Origin: Prorocentrum cordatum
Lineage: Eukaryota; Sar; Dinophyceae; Prorocentrales; Prorocentraceae
NCBI GenBank assembly: GCA_963575745.1
Contig: CAUYUJ010009558.1
Span: 201,779-265,778, forward strand
Reading direction: 5' to 3'
Length of the DNA stretch: 64,000 bases
Position numbers and translations under genes: made by a program. The number at the start of each line of letters is the position of its first letter. The first letter of the stretch is position 1. Positions 10,693 to 20,273 of this stretch are shown piece by piece. Under the pieces are notes generated by a model. That model saw only the letters and a list, made by a program, of their open reading frames with translations, was not told the DNA's origin and ran no database searches.

Positions 10693-11920
10693 TCACGCGC
10701 TCGCCACCGTCCCGCCCGCGGCCCGCGAGGCCGCGGCGCCCGCGAGCACAGCGCCGCTGCTCGCGTGCGGCAGCGCCCGCGACGGCGTGGGCGCGCGCAG
10801 GATGACCCGCGCCGTGGCCGCGGGCGGCGTTCCCGCCTCGGGGCTCTTGGCCGCGGCGCCCGGCGCTTGGGCCGCGGCCCCCGCCACGCAGGCCACCGTG
10901 GCCGTGCCGAACGCCGGCGTGGCGTACACCACTGGCGCGGGGGCCAGGAAGCTGACGTCGCAGGCGCCGCCCTCGCCGCCGCTGGGGCTGCCAGCTTCTC
11001 TGGGAAGAGGAAAGAAGTGGCATGCAAACACAAGCTTTCGGAGCCGCGCGGAGTTCCTGGACCTGCGCTGGACCCCCCCTCCTCCCTGGGCGGCGCCGGA
11101 GGCGCCGCCGGGGAAGGGGGGCAGCGCGGATCCAAGAAATCCGCGCGGAGCGCCGACAGTCTATGTTTACGCCGTTTTTCATCTTCGCTTCTCCGGCAGG
11201 GGCGACTGCCGGCCCCTCGGGCCCGCCAGCGGGCGGGCAGCTGGCCTCCGCCCCGCGCGGCGCCGGCGCGGCGGGCGGCAGGCTCGCGCTCAGCCGCAGC
11301 GTGCGCGCCTGCGGCCGCGCCTCGCGGAGGCCGCGCGCCGGGGGCGAGGTGCCGCCTGGCGGGGCCGGCCCGGGGCGCACCGCTGCGCCCGCGGCGCCGC
11401 TGGGGCGCCCCACGGCGCTGCTCGCCAGCGCCCGCGCGGGCAGGCACACGGAGACCGGCGCCTGCAGGGCAGGCGCCCTCGGCGCCGGCGCCTCTCGCGG
11501 CCAGGGCGGGGCGGCGGCCAGGGCGGCCACGGGCACCCTCGCAGCCGCGCCGCCGGGCGCGGCAGGGGCGTGGCGGCTGCTCTCGCGCCCGAGCACCCCG
11601 CGAGGCCCGGCTGCGGCGGCCAGCGGCGTCGTCCCCGGGTGTGCCCGCCCTGCCCGCGCCGCTGTGGCGGCTGCGACCCGGCAGGGCGCGGCCGGCGGCG
11701 CGGCGGGCGCAGGGCCGAACATGCCGGCGGTGGCCGCAATGGCGCGCTGTGCCATGACGAGCGCCGCGGGCGGCCGGGGCGGGGGCACGTCGGTCAAGCA
11801 ATTGTGCATCATCGCCGCCACGGCGAACTCGTTGAACTCGTGCCTGCTGATGTAGCCTGACTTCCTGCTGTCCCTGACGCTGAAGAGCCCGTTCGTCGCC
11901 GACCTGGTCGGCGGTGCCAT
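10693..11920 (-). CDS. Gene A: EF-hand motif, Ala/Pro-rich protein, split by a foldback element
   Basis: From the ATG at 11,920 the minus strand encodes a chain whose residues 17-28 (DSRKSGYISRHE) fit an EF-hand calcium-binding loop, although position 3 is Arg. The rest is Ala/Pro-rich with GC-ending codons. The frame is good to about 11,194. After the inverted-repeat element at 11,001-11,186, the same Ala/Pro-rich composition resumes in a different frame and stops at 10,693. The element is flanked by the direct repeat GAGAAGC in the same codon phase on both sides. Removing 193 bases (one repeat plus the element) leaves 1,035 bases, a single frame of 344 codons plus stop. No GT-AG or GC-AG pair fits this junction exactly, so splicing would be non-canonical. 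The overlapping plus-strand Ala-rich frames are the main alternative. Further introns are possible, and the product is not identified beyond one EF-hand-like loop. Confidence 0.55.
11001..11186 (-). mobile_element. Foldback introner candidate, hairpin family copy a (in gene A)
   Basis: A 186-bp near-palindrome. Its inner arms carry the family core: CGCGCGGA, then TGGAYCTGCGCTGG, with the complementary CCAGCGCGGATCCAAGAA arm. The outer arms contain (C/G)GCRT..AAACA sequence. The 7-bp target duplication GAGAAGC (minus-strand sense) is at 10,994-11,000 and 11,187-11,193. On the minus strand the 3' end is pyrimidine-rich (TTCTTTCCTCTTCCCAG), like a splice acceptor. Related copies are at 18,389; 24,290; 30,303; 32,067 and 58,631. 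Confidence 0.75.
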
Positions 11921-12068
11921 TTGCCCGAGCTGCCGCGCGCGCAGCGCGCGCCTCCGAATTATGACTCGGGGCAGCCTCCCGCGCGCGCGCCTTTAGCGGG
12001 CGATGTGGAAGGGAGAGCCCCTTGAGCACAGAATTCTTCTCGCTGCAGCCAAAACGTAACTATTGCGG

Positions 12069-12242
12069 GCAGGAGGAGGAGGGGGGAGGGGAGGGCGGGG
12101 GGGGGGAGGAGGAGGGAGAGGAGGAGGAGGAGGAGGAGGAGGAGGAGGAGGAGGAGGAGGAGGAGGAGGAGGAGGCGGAGGCGGAGGAGGCGGAGGAGGC
12201 GGAGGCGGAGGAGGAGGAGGAGGAGGAGGAGGAGGAGGAGCC
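12069..12242. repeat. (GGA)n microsatellite
   Basis: A near-pure GGA array with GGC variants. It yields poly-Gly, poly-Glu or poly-Pro frames only. The 120 bases between gene A and this array contain GC-only palindromes (CGCGCGCGC) but nothing identifiable. Confidence 0.9.
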
Positions 12243-12332
12243 CTGGTCATCGGGGTAAAAGTGGCTGCGGCTCCAGCCGCTCGTGCTTCCCCGATGCTGC
12301 CTGCGGTGCTTGCCCGTCAGCCTTCCCCTCGC

Positions 12333-12421
12333 CATCGCTCGGACGTCCATCCCATGTTTTTGTTTCGGTTTCCATCCTCGATGGCCCTCGCCGAAGGAAA
12401 AAGGCACACGTCCGAGCGATG
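12333..12421. mobile_element. MITE-3, copy 2 (internally shortened)
   Basis: CATCGCTCGGACGTCC at the left and CACACGTCCGAGCGATG at the right. The shared block TCCTCGATGGCCCTCGCCGA is present. The 89-bp length against 121 bp in the other two copies indicates an internal deletion of about 32 bp. Confidence 0.75.
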
Positions 12422-12488
12422 CCAAGTCCCCTCCTCAGCCGCGAAGCCACTTACCCCGCTCACAGAAGGCCCCGGCCCTTCGAGTGAG

Positions 12489-12730
12489 CGTTTCCTTATT
12501 CGGCGCTTCGACATTGGGCGGAAGGGGTGGGGGGGAGGGGGGGGGCCTGGCTGCTGCGGACCTCTGCTTATAGTGCGACTGTTTTGCAACGGTGCGTCAA
12601 ATGGGGGAGGGTCCCCACCTGCTCGAAACAAGCGCCAAAAACAGCCAAGATGTAATTACTCAACGAGGGGGGGGGAGCGGGGGGGCGAGTGCCCGCGCCG
12701 ATAGGCAAAACAAATAATAAGAGAACGATC
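12489..12730. mobile_element. Inverted-repeat element, CGTTTTCTTATTCGGC family, copy 2
   Basis: Shares both ends (CGTTTCCTTATTCGGC and AATAATAAGAGAACGATCG) and the internal order of blocks with 10,245-10,490. Confidence 0.6.
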
Positions 12731-12860
12731 GCTAAACAGTCAGATTCGAACCATAGCTATGGGTGCCTTCCCTTTCCATGTGCGGGCGCCAGGGTAGCGG
12801 AGAGAATCTACGGGAGGGGAAGGGGGCCAGCAAAAACAAAAGAGGAGAAGCCAAACAAGG

Positions 12861-13220
12861 ATGTGCACGAGAACGTGGTACAACTGGAACCACATGCGTT
12901 GCCCAACCTGCGCGGACGAGAACCAAAACGGAATGATTAAGCAGCACTGTTACTGGGTGCGACTGCGTGGAGCAATTCGTTTCCTCGAGACGAACGAGGA
13001 GGGACAGGGCACGTTACATGGCATAGCTCACGAACGCCGGCAATTAATGTGCCTCGACTCGCAGAAGGTCGCCTCAAAACGTCGCCCCATCAGATATCTG
13101 GCATCGCCCCTCTCCGCACGTTGCGGGTCTCGCGACGAACTTCTTGGTTTATGGCGGATGGCCAGCATCAGCCAGCCACTGGCTACCGTTGCCAATAGCC
13201 CCAGACATGCGACGTCCTGA
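12861..13220 (+). CDS. Hypothetical ORF, 119 codons
   Basis: An ATG frame with mixed composition, unlike the surrounding repeat frames. It includes a CPTCADEN segment near residue 14 and several His/Cys residues. GC is lower than in neighbouring coding candidates. No domain, partner or splice evidence is visible, and it ends just inside the boundary of the satellite-bearing element at 13,209. A degenerate remnant or chance frame is possible. Confidence 0.25.
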   Translation: MCTRTWYNWNHMRCPTCADENQNGMIKQHCYWVRLRGAIRFLETNEEGQGTLHGIAHERRQLMCLDSQKVASKRRPIRYLASPLSARCGSRDELLGLWRMASISQPLATVANSPRHATS

Positions 13221-14815
13221 TTCCCAACCAACCTGTGTTGTTGGGTCCTCGTTTTGAAGAGACGGTCCCCTCGTTCCTTCCTCCTTCCTCCTTCCTCCTC
13301 CTTCCTCCTCCTCCCCTTCCTCCCCCCTCCTCCCCCTCCCACACCCATTCTGGCACACCCCTCACACGTTTCGTGGCCCCATAGGGAGCTCCACCGAGGG
13401 CCCCAGTGGCTGCGCCCGCATGCGGTTCCACCCCCCATTCTGGCACACCCCTCACACGTTTCGTGGCCCCATAGGGAGCTCCACCGAAGGCCCCAGTGGC
13501 TGCGCCCGCATGCGGTTCCACCCCCCATTCTGGCACACCCCTCACACGTTTCGTGGCCCCATAGGGAGCTCCACCGAAGGCCCCAGTGGCTGCGCCCGCA
13601 TGCGGTTCCACCCCCCATTCTGAGCCCACCCGCATCACACCCCGCACACCCCTCACACGTTTCGTGGCCCCATAGGGAGCTCCACCGAAGGCCCCAGTGG
13701 CTGCGCCCGCATGCGGTTCCACCCCCCATTCTGGCACACCCCTCACACGTTTCGTGGCCCCATAGGGAGCTCCACCGAAGGCCCCAGTGGCTGCGCCCGC
13801 ATGCGGTTCCACCCCCCATTCTGGCACACCCCTCACACGTTTCGTGGCCCCATAGGGAGCTCCACCGAAGGCCCCAGTGGCTGCGCCCGCATGCGGTTCC
13901 ACCCCCCATTCTGGCACACCCCTCACACGTTTCGTGGCCCCATAGGGAGCTCCACCGAAGGCCCCAGTGGCTGCGCCCGCATGCGGTTCCACCCCCCATT
14001 CTGGCACACCCCTCACACGTTTCGTGGCCCCATAGGGAGCTCCACCGAAGGCCCCAGTGGCTGCGCCCGCATGCGGTTCCACCCCCCATTCTGGCACACC
14101 CCTCACACGTTTCGTGGCCCCATAGGGAGCTCCACCGAAGGCCCCAGTGGCTGCGCCCGCATGCGGTTCCACCCCCCATTCTGGCACACCCTCACACGTT
14201 TCGTGGCCCCATAGGGAGCTCCACCGAAGGCCCCAGTGGCTGCGCCCGCATGCGGTTCCACCCCCCATTCTGGCACACCCCTCACACGTTTCGTGGCCCC
14301 ATAGGGAGCTCCACCGAAGGCCCCAGTGGCTGCGCCCGCATGCGGTTCCACCCCCCATTCTGGCACACCCCTCACACGTTTCGTGGCCCCATAGGGAGCT
14401 CCACCGAAGGCCCCAGTGGCTGCGCCCGCATGCGGTTCCACCCCCCATTCTGGCACACCCCTCACACGTTTCGTGGCCCCATAGGGAGCTCCACCGAAGG
14501 CCCCAGTGGCTGCGCCCGCATGCGGTTCCACCCCCCATTCTGGCACACCCCTCACACGTTTCGTGGCCCCATAGGGAGCTCCACCGAAGGCCCCAGTGGC
14601 TGCGCCCGCATGCGGTTCCACCCCCCATTCTGGCACACCCCTCACACGTTTCGTGGCTCCATAGGGAGCTCCACCGAGCGCCCCAGTGGCTGCGCTCGCA
14701 TGCGGTTCCACCCCCCCATTTCGGCACACCCCTCACTCGTTTCGTGGCCCGGGGGCGCCACCGAAGAATATACCCACAATTGCGGTATTCACAACTACGT
14801 ATGGTTGGGTCTTTC
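13209..14815 (-). mobile_element. Satellite-carrying element, copy A
   Basis: Read on the minus strand, the element has a unique left flank (CGAAAGACCCAACCATAC, then GTTGTGAATACCGCAATTG), the 90-bp repeat array, then a G-rich tail (GGGAGGGGGAGGAGGGGG), CTTCAAAACGAGGACCCAAC and TGGTTGGGA. The same order recurs at 35.8-38.2 kb in the opposite orientation. Similarity stops abruptly outside these limits. Short ACCCAACCA / TGGTTGGGA inverted ends may be its termini. Confidence 0.65.
13345..14765 (-). repeat. 90-bp satellite array A, about 15 units
   Basis: Units start at about 13,381 and recur every 90 bases. There is one 21-bp insertion (13,621-13,641) and one single-base deletion near 14,190. 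Inner units are nearly identical, while the outermost (13,381 and 14,661) have substitutions and a degenerate partial unit follows. Because 90 is a multiple of three, all six frames can stay open, giving 30-residue repeats that are not evidence of a protein. Confidence 0.95.
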
Positions 14816-15217
14816 GTCAGGCTATTTTTTTCAGGACGGCGTCCCCGAAGTCCAGACCCTTTCCCGGGGGCCGGTGTTTCTATCCTGAGTCGTTTTTTGA
14901 CGCTTCCAGGGACCGGCGAGGGCCCCCCAGGGCAGAACATAGCGAACAAACGCCCGTCCTGATTGGTTTAACGACGCGAGCATGTCTGGGGCGCAATCCG
15001 TCCACGCCTTGGCGTTTGACCCGCCAGGCAACACATGCACACACACCCGAGCACACCTCAAGCCGCTCTCAAGCCCCTACCCCCCATCCTCCAGCCCAGG
15101 CGCGCCCCCTCCTTCGCAGCTTGGGTCAGCGGCCCCCCCTGTCCAGGCTCGTCTACGGCCTGGCCCTGATCATGCTTGATAAGGCTTCGGGTGGCGCCGG
15201 GGTTGTCCCGGAGCTTA

Positions 15218-15459
15218 GTGGGCCCTGGAAACGACAGGGCCGTTTTTGTTACCGGTTCCATTTTGCCGTTTTTGTTGCCGGTTCCAACGCCGTTGTTTTA
15301 CCGGTTCTGTCGCCGTTTTTTGACCGGTTCCGGCTCCGGTTCCAAGCCTGGAGCCGTTTTTGTTGCCGTTTCCGGTCGCCGTTTTTGTGCCGTTTCCATT
15401 TTCAAGGGGCATTTTTTTGGAAGCGGTGAAAAAACGGCCCTGCCATTTATGGGGCCCAC
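15218..15459. mobile_element. Inverted-repeat element, GTGGGCCCTGGAAACG family, copy 1
   Basis: The left arm GTGGGCCCTGGAAACGACAG with GGCCGTTTTTGTTACC is mirrored on the right by TGAAAAAACGGCCCTGCC and GGGGCCCAC. The interior is a degenerate minisatellite of GCCGTTTTTGTTGCCGGTTCC-like units. A second copy is at 31,631-31,865. Confidence 0.75.
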
Positions 15460-15603
15460 AAAGGTCCCGGAGGACCTGCACAGGCCCCCCGAGCAGTCCG
15501 CCCCCCGGGGTGCTATGCTCGGAGCCAGGGGTGTCCGAGAGGGGGACGTCCAGCCCGGGGGGGCGCAAAGCATGGCCCGTGGCACGGGGAGGGGCCAAGG
15601 GAG

Positions 15604-15790
15604 CCCAGGGGACGTCCTGAAAGAAGGCGAAGCGCCAGGAGATCCGGGGAGATCTCGTGGCCCTGGCCACGAGATCCCCCCCCCTCCAGGTCATCCCAGG
15701 GGACGTCCTGAAAGGAGGAGAGGCGCCAGGAGATCCGGGGAGATCTCCTGGCCCTGGCCACGAGATCCCCCCCCCGTCCAGGTCATCACC
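15604..15790 (+). repeat. 91-bp tandem duplication
   Basis: Two units share GGGGACGTCCTGAAAG, GCCAGGAGATCCGGGGAGAT and GGCCCTGGCCACGAGATCCC, followed by a C-run and GTCATC. A third partial unit follows to about 15,842. A diverged single copy is at 25,766-25,858. The stretch 15,843-16,001 contains no supported gene. Confidence 0.8.
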
Positions 15791-16001
15791 CCCCTCCTGG
15801 CCGGCCTCAAAACTCGGGATCCCCCCCCCTCCAGGTCATCACCAACCTCTTGGCCGCCCCCAACCCTCGCGGGGGCCGGCGGAGGCCAGGCCAGAGCTGC
15901 CTGGGAGGGCTGCCTGTGCGCCGCCCGGAGCCCTGCCCAGCCTGCTCCAGCCGGCCCGATCCACGCACACGCCGCGCCCCGCCGATCGAGCTCCTGGTCT
16001 A

Positions 16002-16179
16002 CAGTCGGGGCGTTGACCTAAGGAACCCTAAATAAGGAACGAGGCCCCTTTTTCCCATCAGTTAAACTTCGATTTCCTGTCGAAAACCTAGGAAAAAAAC
16101 CTGAGGCAAGCTGTGAAACACTTAAGGAACGCGGAGCCCCTCCCCAACGAAAAGGGTTTCTCCTTCAGGGCCCCGACTG
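16002..16179. mobile_element. MITE, Tc1/mariner-like (CAGTCGGGGC), copy 1
   Basis: Perfect 10-bp terminal repeats CAGTCGGGGC / GCCCCGACTG, each bordered by TA (16,000-16,001 and 16,180-16,181). The 178-bp interior shares CTAAGGAACCC, CGATTTCCYGTCGAAAA and CTGAGGCAAGCTGTGAAACA with the copy at 39,604-39,803. Confidence 0.85.
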
Positions 16180-16622
16180 TACCCCCTCGACAGTCCTCAC
16201 AAGTGAGTCGAGTGATGGATCGGCAAGGGCAGCGGCCTGGTCCGCCTCGGATCGGAAAGTGCGTCGGGTCGGGCCGCATGGGCACGGAGCCGAGAAATCG
16301 GATCGGAGCGGCTGCACCAGGAGGCACTGCAGCGCCGTGCAAGCAGCGGGCCGCATCGGATCGCCGGGGCGTCGAAATCGACTCGGATCGGCATGGCCGA
16401 AACCGACATCGAATCGGGTCGATCGAAGCGAAATGGACCCCATGGATTACTGGCCTGCGTACGCATCACGAAATCATCGTCCTTGGCTGGATGCCGCGCC
16501 CACACTGGCGACTCCTGAGTCCAAACCTGTAGGCGTCTCACTGCTGTTTCCGCCGCCGGCCGCCAGCCTTCCGTCCCCGTTCCGCCGAAGACGGCATGCG
16601 CAGAAAGGTGAGACAGGCCTCA

Positions 16623-16878
16623 CTAGAGGCTTCCCAGATGGGGTCCGAGCAGATGGGGTCGGAGGAGCTCGTTGCATCGCCGATACATCGCCGATGCATC
16701 GGCGATGCATCGGCGATGCACTGGCGACGTCGGCGATGCATCGGCGACGTCGGCGTGCTGACAATCGGCGACGTCGGCGGGCAGACAATCCGCCGCATCG
16801 CCGATGCATCGCCGATGCATCGGCGAGGCGGCACGATCTTCCGAACCCATCTACTCCGACCCCATCCAGGAGGCCTAG
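16623..16878. mobile_element. Foldback family 2 (GATGGGGTCGGAGGA arms), copy 1
   Basis: A long imperfect palindrome. The left arm CTAGAGGC...GATGGGGTCGGAGGA is mirrored by CCGACCCCATC...GCCTAG, with CATCGCCGATGCATCGGCG repeats forming the inner stem. A related copy at 27,417-27,663 coincides with an intron of gene C. Confidence 0.7.
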
Positions 16879-17000
16879 ACTCACTGGGACCAGTAAGGGG
16901 ACATGCCCGACCTAAGACTAGCCCTGAGGATGTTGGCTGTGCTGTTCCGAACGGACAGCCCACCATGCCCCCCACGGGGCGAAGCAGCGAGCTGGAAGTG

Positions 17001-17051
17001 ATGGGCCTGCTTTCCACCGCCACCACCACCACCACAACCACCACCACCAGC

Positions 17052-17082
<31 letters not shown>

Positions 17083-17527
17083 CCACCACCAGAACTTGGA
17101 GGGGGAGGGGATCCTCCTTCCTCCTCCTCCTCCTCCTCCTCCTCCTCCTCCTCCTCCTCCTCCTCCCCCTCCTCTTCCTCCTCCTCCCTCCTCCTCCTCC
17201 TCCTCCTCCTCCTCGTCTCCTCCTCTCCTCCTCCTCCTCCTCCTCCTCCTCGTCTCCTCCTCCTCCTCCCCCTCCCCTCTCCCCTCCTCCCCCTCCCCCT
17301 CCCCTCCCTCCTCCTCCTCCCCTCCTCCTCCTCCTCCTCCTCCTCCTCCTCCTCCTCCTCCTCCTCCTCCTCCTCCTCCTCCTCCTCTCTCCTCCTCCTC
17401 CTCCTCTCCTCCTCCTCCTCCTCCTCCTCCTCCTCCTCCTCCTCCTCCTCCTCCTCCTCCTCCTCCTCCTCCTCCTCCTCCTCCTCCAGCTCATGGTGGT
17501 GGTGGTGGTTGTGGAAAACAGGCCCAT
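17001..17527. mobile_element. Foldback with (CAC)n arms and (TCC)n core, copy 1
   Basis: The left end ATGGGCCTGCTTTCCACC runs into (CAC)n. The right end GGTGGTTGTGGAAAACAGGCCCAT is its inverted copy. Between them lie more than 350 bases of TCC microsatellite. The same architecture recurs at 23,718-23,858 and 40,865-41,055 with GGA in the core. Confidence 0.7.
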
Positions 17528-17727
17528 CAGGAAGAGCTCACGGTGGGCGGCAGGACCGCTCGGGGCAGGCACGCGCACGCGCCGCGGGATGACTCGAGCC
17601 ACCGGGGCCCGCCCTCCGCCACAAACCACCCCTCGGGGACAAACCAGGACGCTCCCTGGGGTCCTGGCGCCGCAGCTTTTCCGCAGCGGGCAACGAGGGA
17701 GGGAGGGAGAGCAGGAAGGAAGGACGA

Positions 17728-17850
17728 CGAGGAGGAGGAGGAGGAGGAGGAGGAGGAGGAGGAGCAGGCGGAGGAGGAGGAGAAGGAGAAGGAGGTGGAG
17801 GAGGAGGAGGAGGAGGCGGAGGAGGAGGCGGAGGAGGAGGAGGAGGGGGG
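17728..17850. repeat. (GGA)n microsatellite, possibly intronic
   Basis: GGA/GGC repeats immediately downstream of gene B. On the minus strand they form a long pyrimidine tract that follows a GTGAGC sequence, so they may lie in an intron of gene B. Confidence 0.85.
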
Positions 17851-17854
17851 GCGC

Positions 17855-18654
17855 TCACTCGGCGCACCAGAACGTCAGCCGCCCGGACCGCACCCCGGCC
17901 AGCAGCGTCTCGGCGAAGTGCCCCACGCGCGCCCGCGCCTCGTCCAGCACGGGCTCGGGCCACCGCGCCTGCACCCGCGGCGCCGCGGCGGGCGCGGCGG
18001 GGGCACCCCCGGCGCCGGGCGCGAGCTGCAGGGCCTCGCCGAGGTCCACGGCCCCCCGCAGCCCGAGCTCGGCCACGCGCCGCAGCATGCGCCCTGACTC
18101 CGCCGGCAGGGCGGCGAGCCGGGCCACCTCGCGCAGGGACGCGGGCGGAGAGCCCTCGAGGACGTAGTGGACCTCCAGCTCGGCCGAGCCGCCGGGGGGC
18201 GTGGCCGCCCACACCTCCCGGCGAGCGCCCCGCCCGCGCCCCGCGAGGAGCACCCCGCCGTGCGCGTCGAGGAACTCCAGCAGCAGCCCGAGCTTCGGCA
18301 GGTCGTCGTAGAGCAGCCCGCAGCTGTGCTTGGCCTCCGCGAGGGCCACCAGCCGCTGCCAGGGCTCTGGCGGCTCCCCGTCGCCATGGACAGAGGAAGG
18401 CACAGCGGCATGAACATACGCTTTCGGAGGTCCGCGGCGACTTCTTGGACCTGCGCTGGACCCCCTTCCCTGGCTCGCGGAGCGCGCCGGAGGTGGCGCC
18501 GGAGGCGCCACGGGGGAGCCCAGCGCAGATCCAAGAGATCCGCGCGGAGCGTTGAAGGCGTGAGCTTGTGCAGCTTGCTGTTCTTCGCATGAAGGCCCTC
18601 GCCCCCCGCGGGCGGGGCAGGCTCCACGAAGGCCCCGTCCAGCTCGGCCTTCAT
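17855..18654 (-). CDS. Gene B: unidentified protein, split by a foldback element
   Basis: The minus strand encodes a short first segment from an ATG at 18,654 (MKAELDGAFVEP...GGEGLH). After the inverted-repeat element at 18,389-18,587 comes a protein-like segment (WQRLVALAEAK, LLYDDLPKLGLLLEFLDAHGG, VLDEARARVGHFAETLLAG) ending TFWCAE at 17,855. CATG occurs at both element boundaries in the same codon phase. Removing 203 bases joins two different frames into one of 198 codons plus stop. The terminal GAG-TGA could instead be a GTGAGC splice donor, with the gene continuing beyond the CCT-rich tract; GC-rich sequence at 17,540-17,660 ending in GTGAGCTC may be a further exon. Coding may also start upstream of 18,654. 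No domain is recognised. It is preferred over the opposite strand because of its varied, helix-forming composition. Confidence 0.5.
18389..18587 (-). mobile_element. Foldback introner candidate, hairpin family copy b (in gene B)
   Basis: A 199-bp near-palindrome with the family core (CTTCTTGGACCTGCGCTGG / CCCAGCGCAGATCCAAGAGA). On the minus strand it starts GCGAAGAACAGC, matching GCGAAGATGAAA of copy a. Flanking CATG duplicates are at 18,385-18,388 and 18,588-18,591. Its sense 3' end is pyrimidine-rich (GCCTTCCTCTGTCC). Confidence 0.7.
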
Positions 18655-18659
18655 GCCCT

Positions 18660-18790
18660 TGAGGGGCGCACTAACGCATATGCGAGTACGATGCGCCTCT
18701 GCTGGAGGCGCGCGTCCGAGCCGAACATGCAGTACTAACTCTTGTAGCGCATCGTTTCCCGAGCGGTATGACCATAATGCCCACGCCACG
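18660..18790. repeat. Interspersed repeat (CGAGCGGTATGACC family), copy 1
   Basis: Shares TACGATGCG, GAGGCG(T/C)GCGTCCGA and CCCGAGCGGTATGACC in order with 41,090-41,300 and 44,098-44,290. It begins right upstream of gene B's first exon and could be another intron-borne element, but no junction is shown. Confidence 0.5.
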
Positions 18791-18970
18791 AGGCTGACTC
18801 CAGATCCCTGAATTATCGTCCCCCGTGCCCGGTTTTTTGAGGCGCCTGTTGGGGAGGCAGGGGGGTCGAGTTCATTGAGGCGTTTTCTTGAAGCCGACGA
18901 TCAAGGGGTCCGATTTATTAGGGCACCTTTTGCGCATGCAATGTCACACCACCTGTTGCGCCCAATAGGA

Positions 18971-19957
18971 GTGTGTGTGTGTGTGGTGTGTGTGTGTGTT
19001 GGTGTGTGTGTGTGTCTGTGTGCGTTGTGTGTGTGTCTGTGTGTGTCTGTGTGTGTGTGTCTGTGTGACTCTGTGTGTCGTGTGTGTGCGTGCGTGTGTG
19101 TGTGTGCGTATGCGTATGCGCGTGCGTGTGCGTGTGCGTGCGTGTGCGTGTGCGTGTGCGTGTGCGTGTGCGTGTGCGTGTGTGCGTGTGCGTGTGCGTG
19201 TGCGCGTGCGTGTGCGTGTGCGCGTGCGCGTGCGCGTGCGTGCGCGTGCGTGTGCGTGTGCGTGTGCGTGTGCGTGTGCGTGTGCGTGTGCGTGTGCGCG
19301 CGTGCGTGTGCGTGTGCGGTGTGCGCGCGTGTGCGCGGTGCGCGTGTGCGCGTGTGTGCTTGTGCGTTGTGTGTGTGTGCGCGTGCGTGTGCGTGCGCGT
19401 GTGTGTGTGTGGTGTGTGCGTGTGTGCGTGTGCGTGTGTGCGTGTGTGCGTGTGTGCGTGTGTGTGCGTGTGTGCGTGGTGTGTGTGTGTGTGTGCGTGT
19501 GCTGGTGTGTGCGTGTGTGTGCGTGTGTGCGTGTGTGCGTGCGTGTGCGTGTGTGCGTGTGTGCGTGTGTTGTGTGCTTGTGTGTGTGCGTGTGTGCGTG
19601 CGTTGTGTGTGCGTGTGTGCGTGTGTGCGTGTGTGCGTGTGTGCGTGTGTGCGTGTGCGCGTGTGCGCGTGTGCGTGTGTGCGTGTGTGCGTGTGTGCGT
19701 GTGTGCGTGTGTGCGTGTGTGCGTGTGTGCGTGTGTGCGTGTGTGCGTGTGTGCGCGTGTGTGTGTGTGTGCGGGTGTGCGGGTGTGCGTGTGTGCGTGT
19801 GTGCGCGTGTGCGTGTGTGCGTGTGTGCGTGTGTGCGTGTGTGCGTGTGTGGGTGTGTGCGTGTGTGCGTGTGTGCGGGTGTGCGTGTGTGCGGGTGTGT
19901 GGGTGTGCGTGTGTGCGTGTGTGCGTGTGTGGGTGTGTGGGTGTGTGCGTGTGTGCG
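18971..19957. repeat. (TG/CG)n microsatellite, about 990 bp
   Basis: Alternating TG with GTGC, GTGTGC and GTGGG variants. It gives Cys/Val or Thr/His frames that are not genes. It abuts the poly(A) end of the minus-strand LINE at 19,958, and the same repeat type continues beyond the LINE at 23,436. Confidence 0.95.
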
Positions 19958-20273
19958 TTTTTTTTTTTTAGACGTGCTAGTGCGCACAGCCAAGCTGTGC
20001 ACACGGCAGCCACCAGGGCCGCCCCGACCGAGCCCCACGGCCCGATCGAACCATGCAAGCGACGGCGGGCTCAAGTCCACGCCACAGCTGGGGCACGGCG
20101 GCGCCCGCCCCTTAGGGCAGGCGGCGCGCGAAGCGCGCGAAACTCACACACGCGGAGGCTAGGCCACGCGAAGCGTGCAAGATATGGCATGACACACACT
20201 CGCCTTGGAGGAATCACGCGAAGCGTGCAGCAAACACAGTCAACGGAATGGAACGTTGAAGTGAGCAGCACGG

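Noticed and set aside
11001-11186. GC-AG splicing of copy a (GCGAAG donor, CCCAG acceptor)
   Set aside because: The 189-base removal keeps the Arg-rich frame instead of the Ala/Pro-rich one, so it does not explain the downstream exon. Excision of 193 bases does.
10586-11860. 424-codon plus-strand Ala-rich frame
   Set aside because: Reads through the foldback element and lacks any motif. The minus strand has the EF-hand-like loop and frame restoration at the target duplication. It remains the main alternative to gene A.
12732-12770. GATTCGAACC considered as a tRNA T-loop
   Set aside because: The flanking bases do not form a T-stem, and no anticodon or acceptor stem is found.
13345-14765. Regularly spaced repeats considered as a CRISPR array
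   Set aside because: Units are contiguous with no unique spacers, 90-bp period, eukaryotic context.
13183-14949. 588-codon minus-strand and 544-codon plus-strand frames with 30-residue repeats
   Set aside because: They arise because the satellite period is 90 bases, so most frames stay open. The conserved flanks and inner homogeneity fit satellite DNA, and both strands are equally open.
16538-18167. Arg-, Leu- and Pro-rich long frames on both strands
   Set aside because: TCC/GGA repeat translation. Only the part overlapping gene B on the minus strand has protein-like composition.
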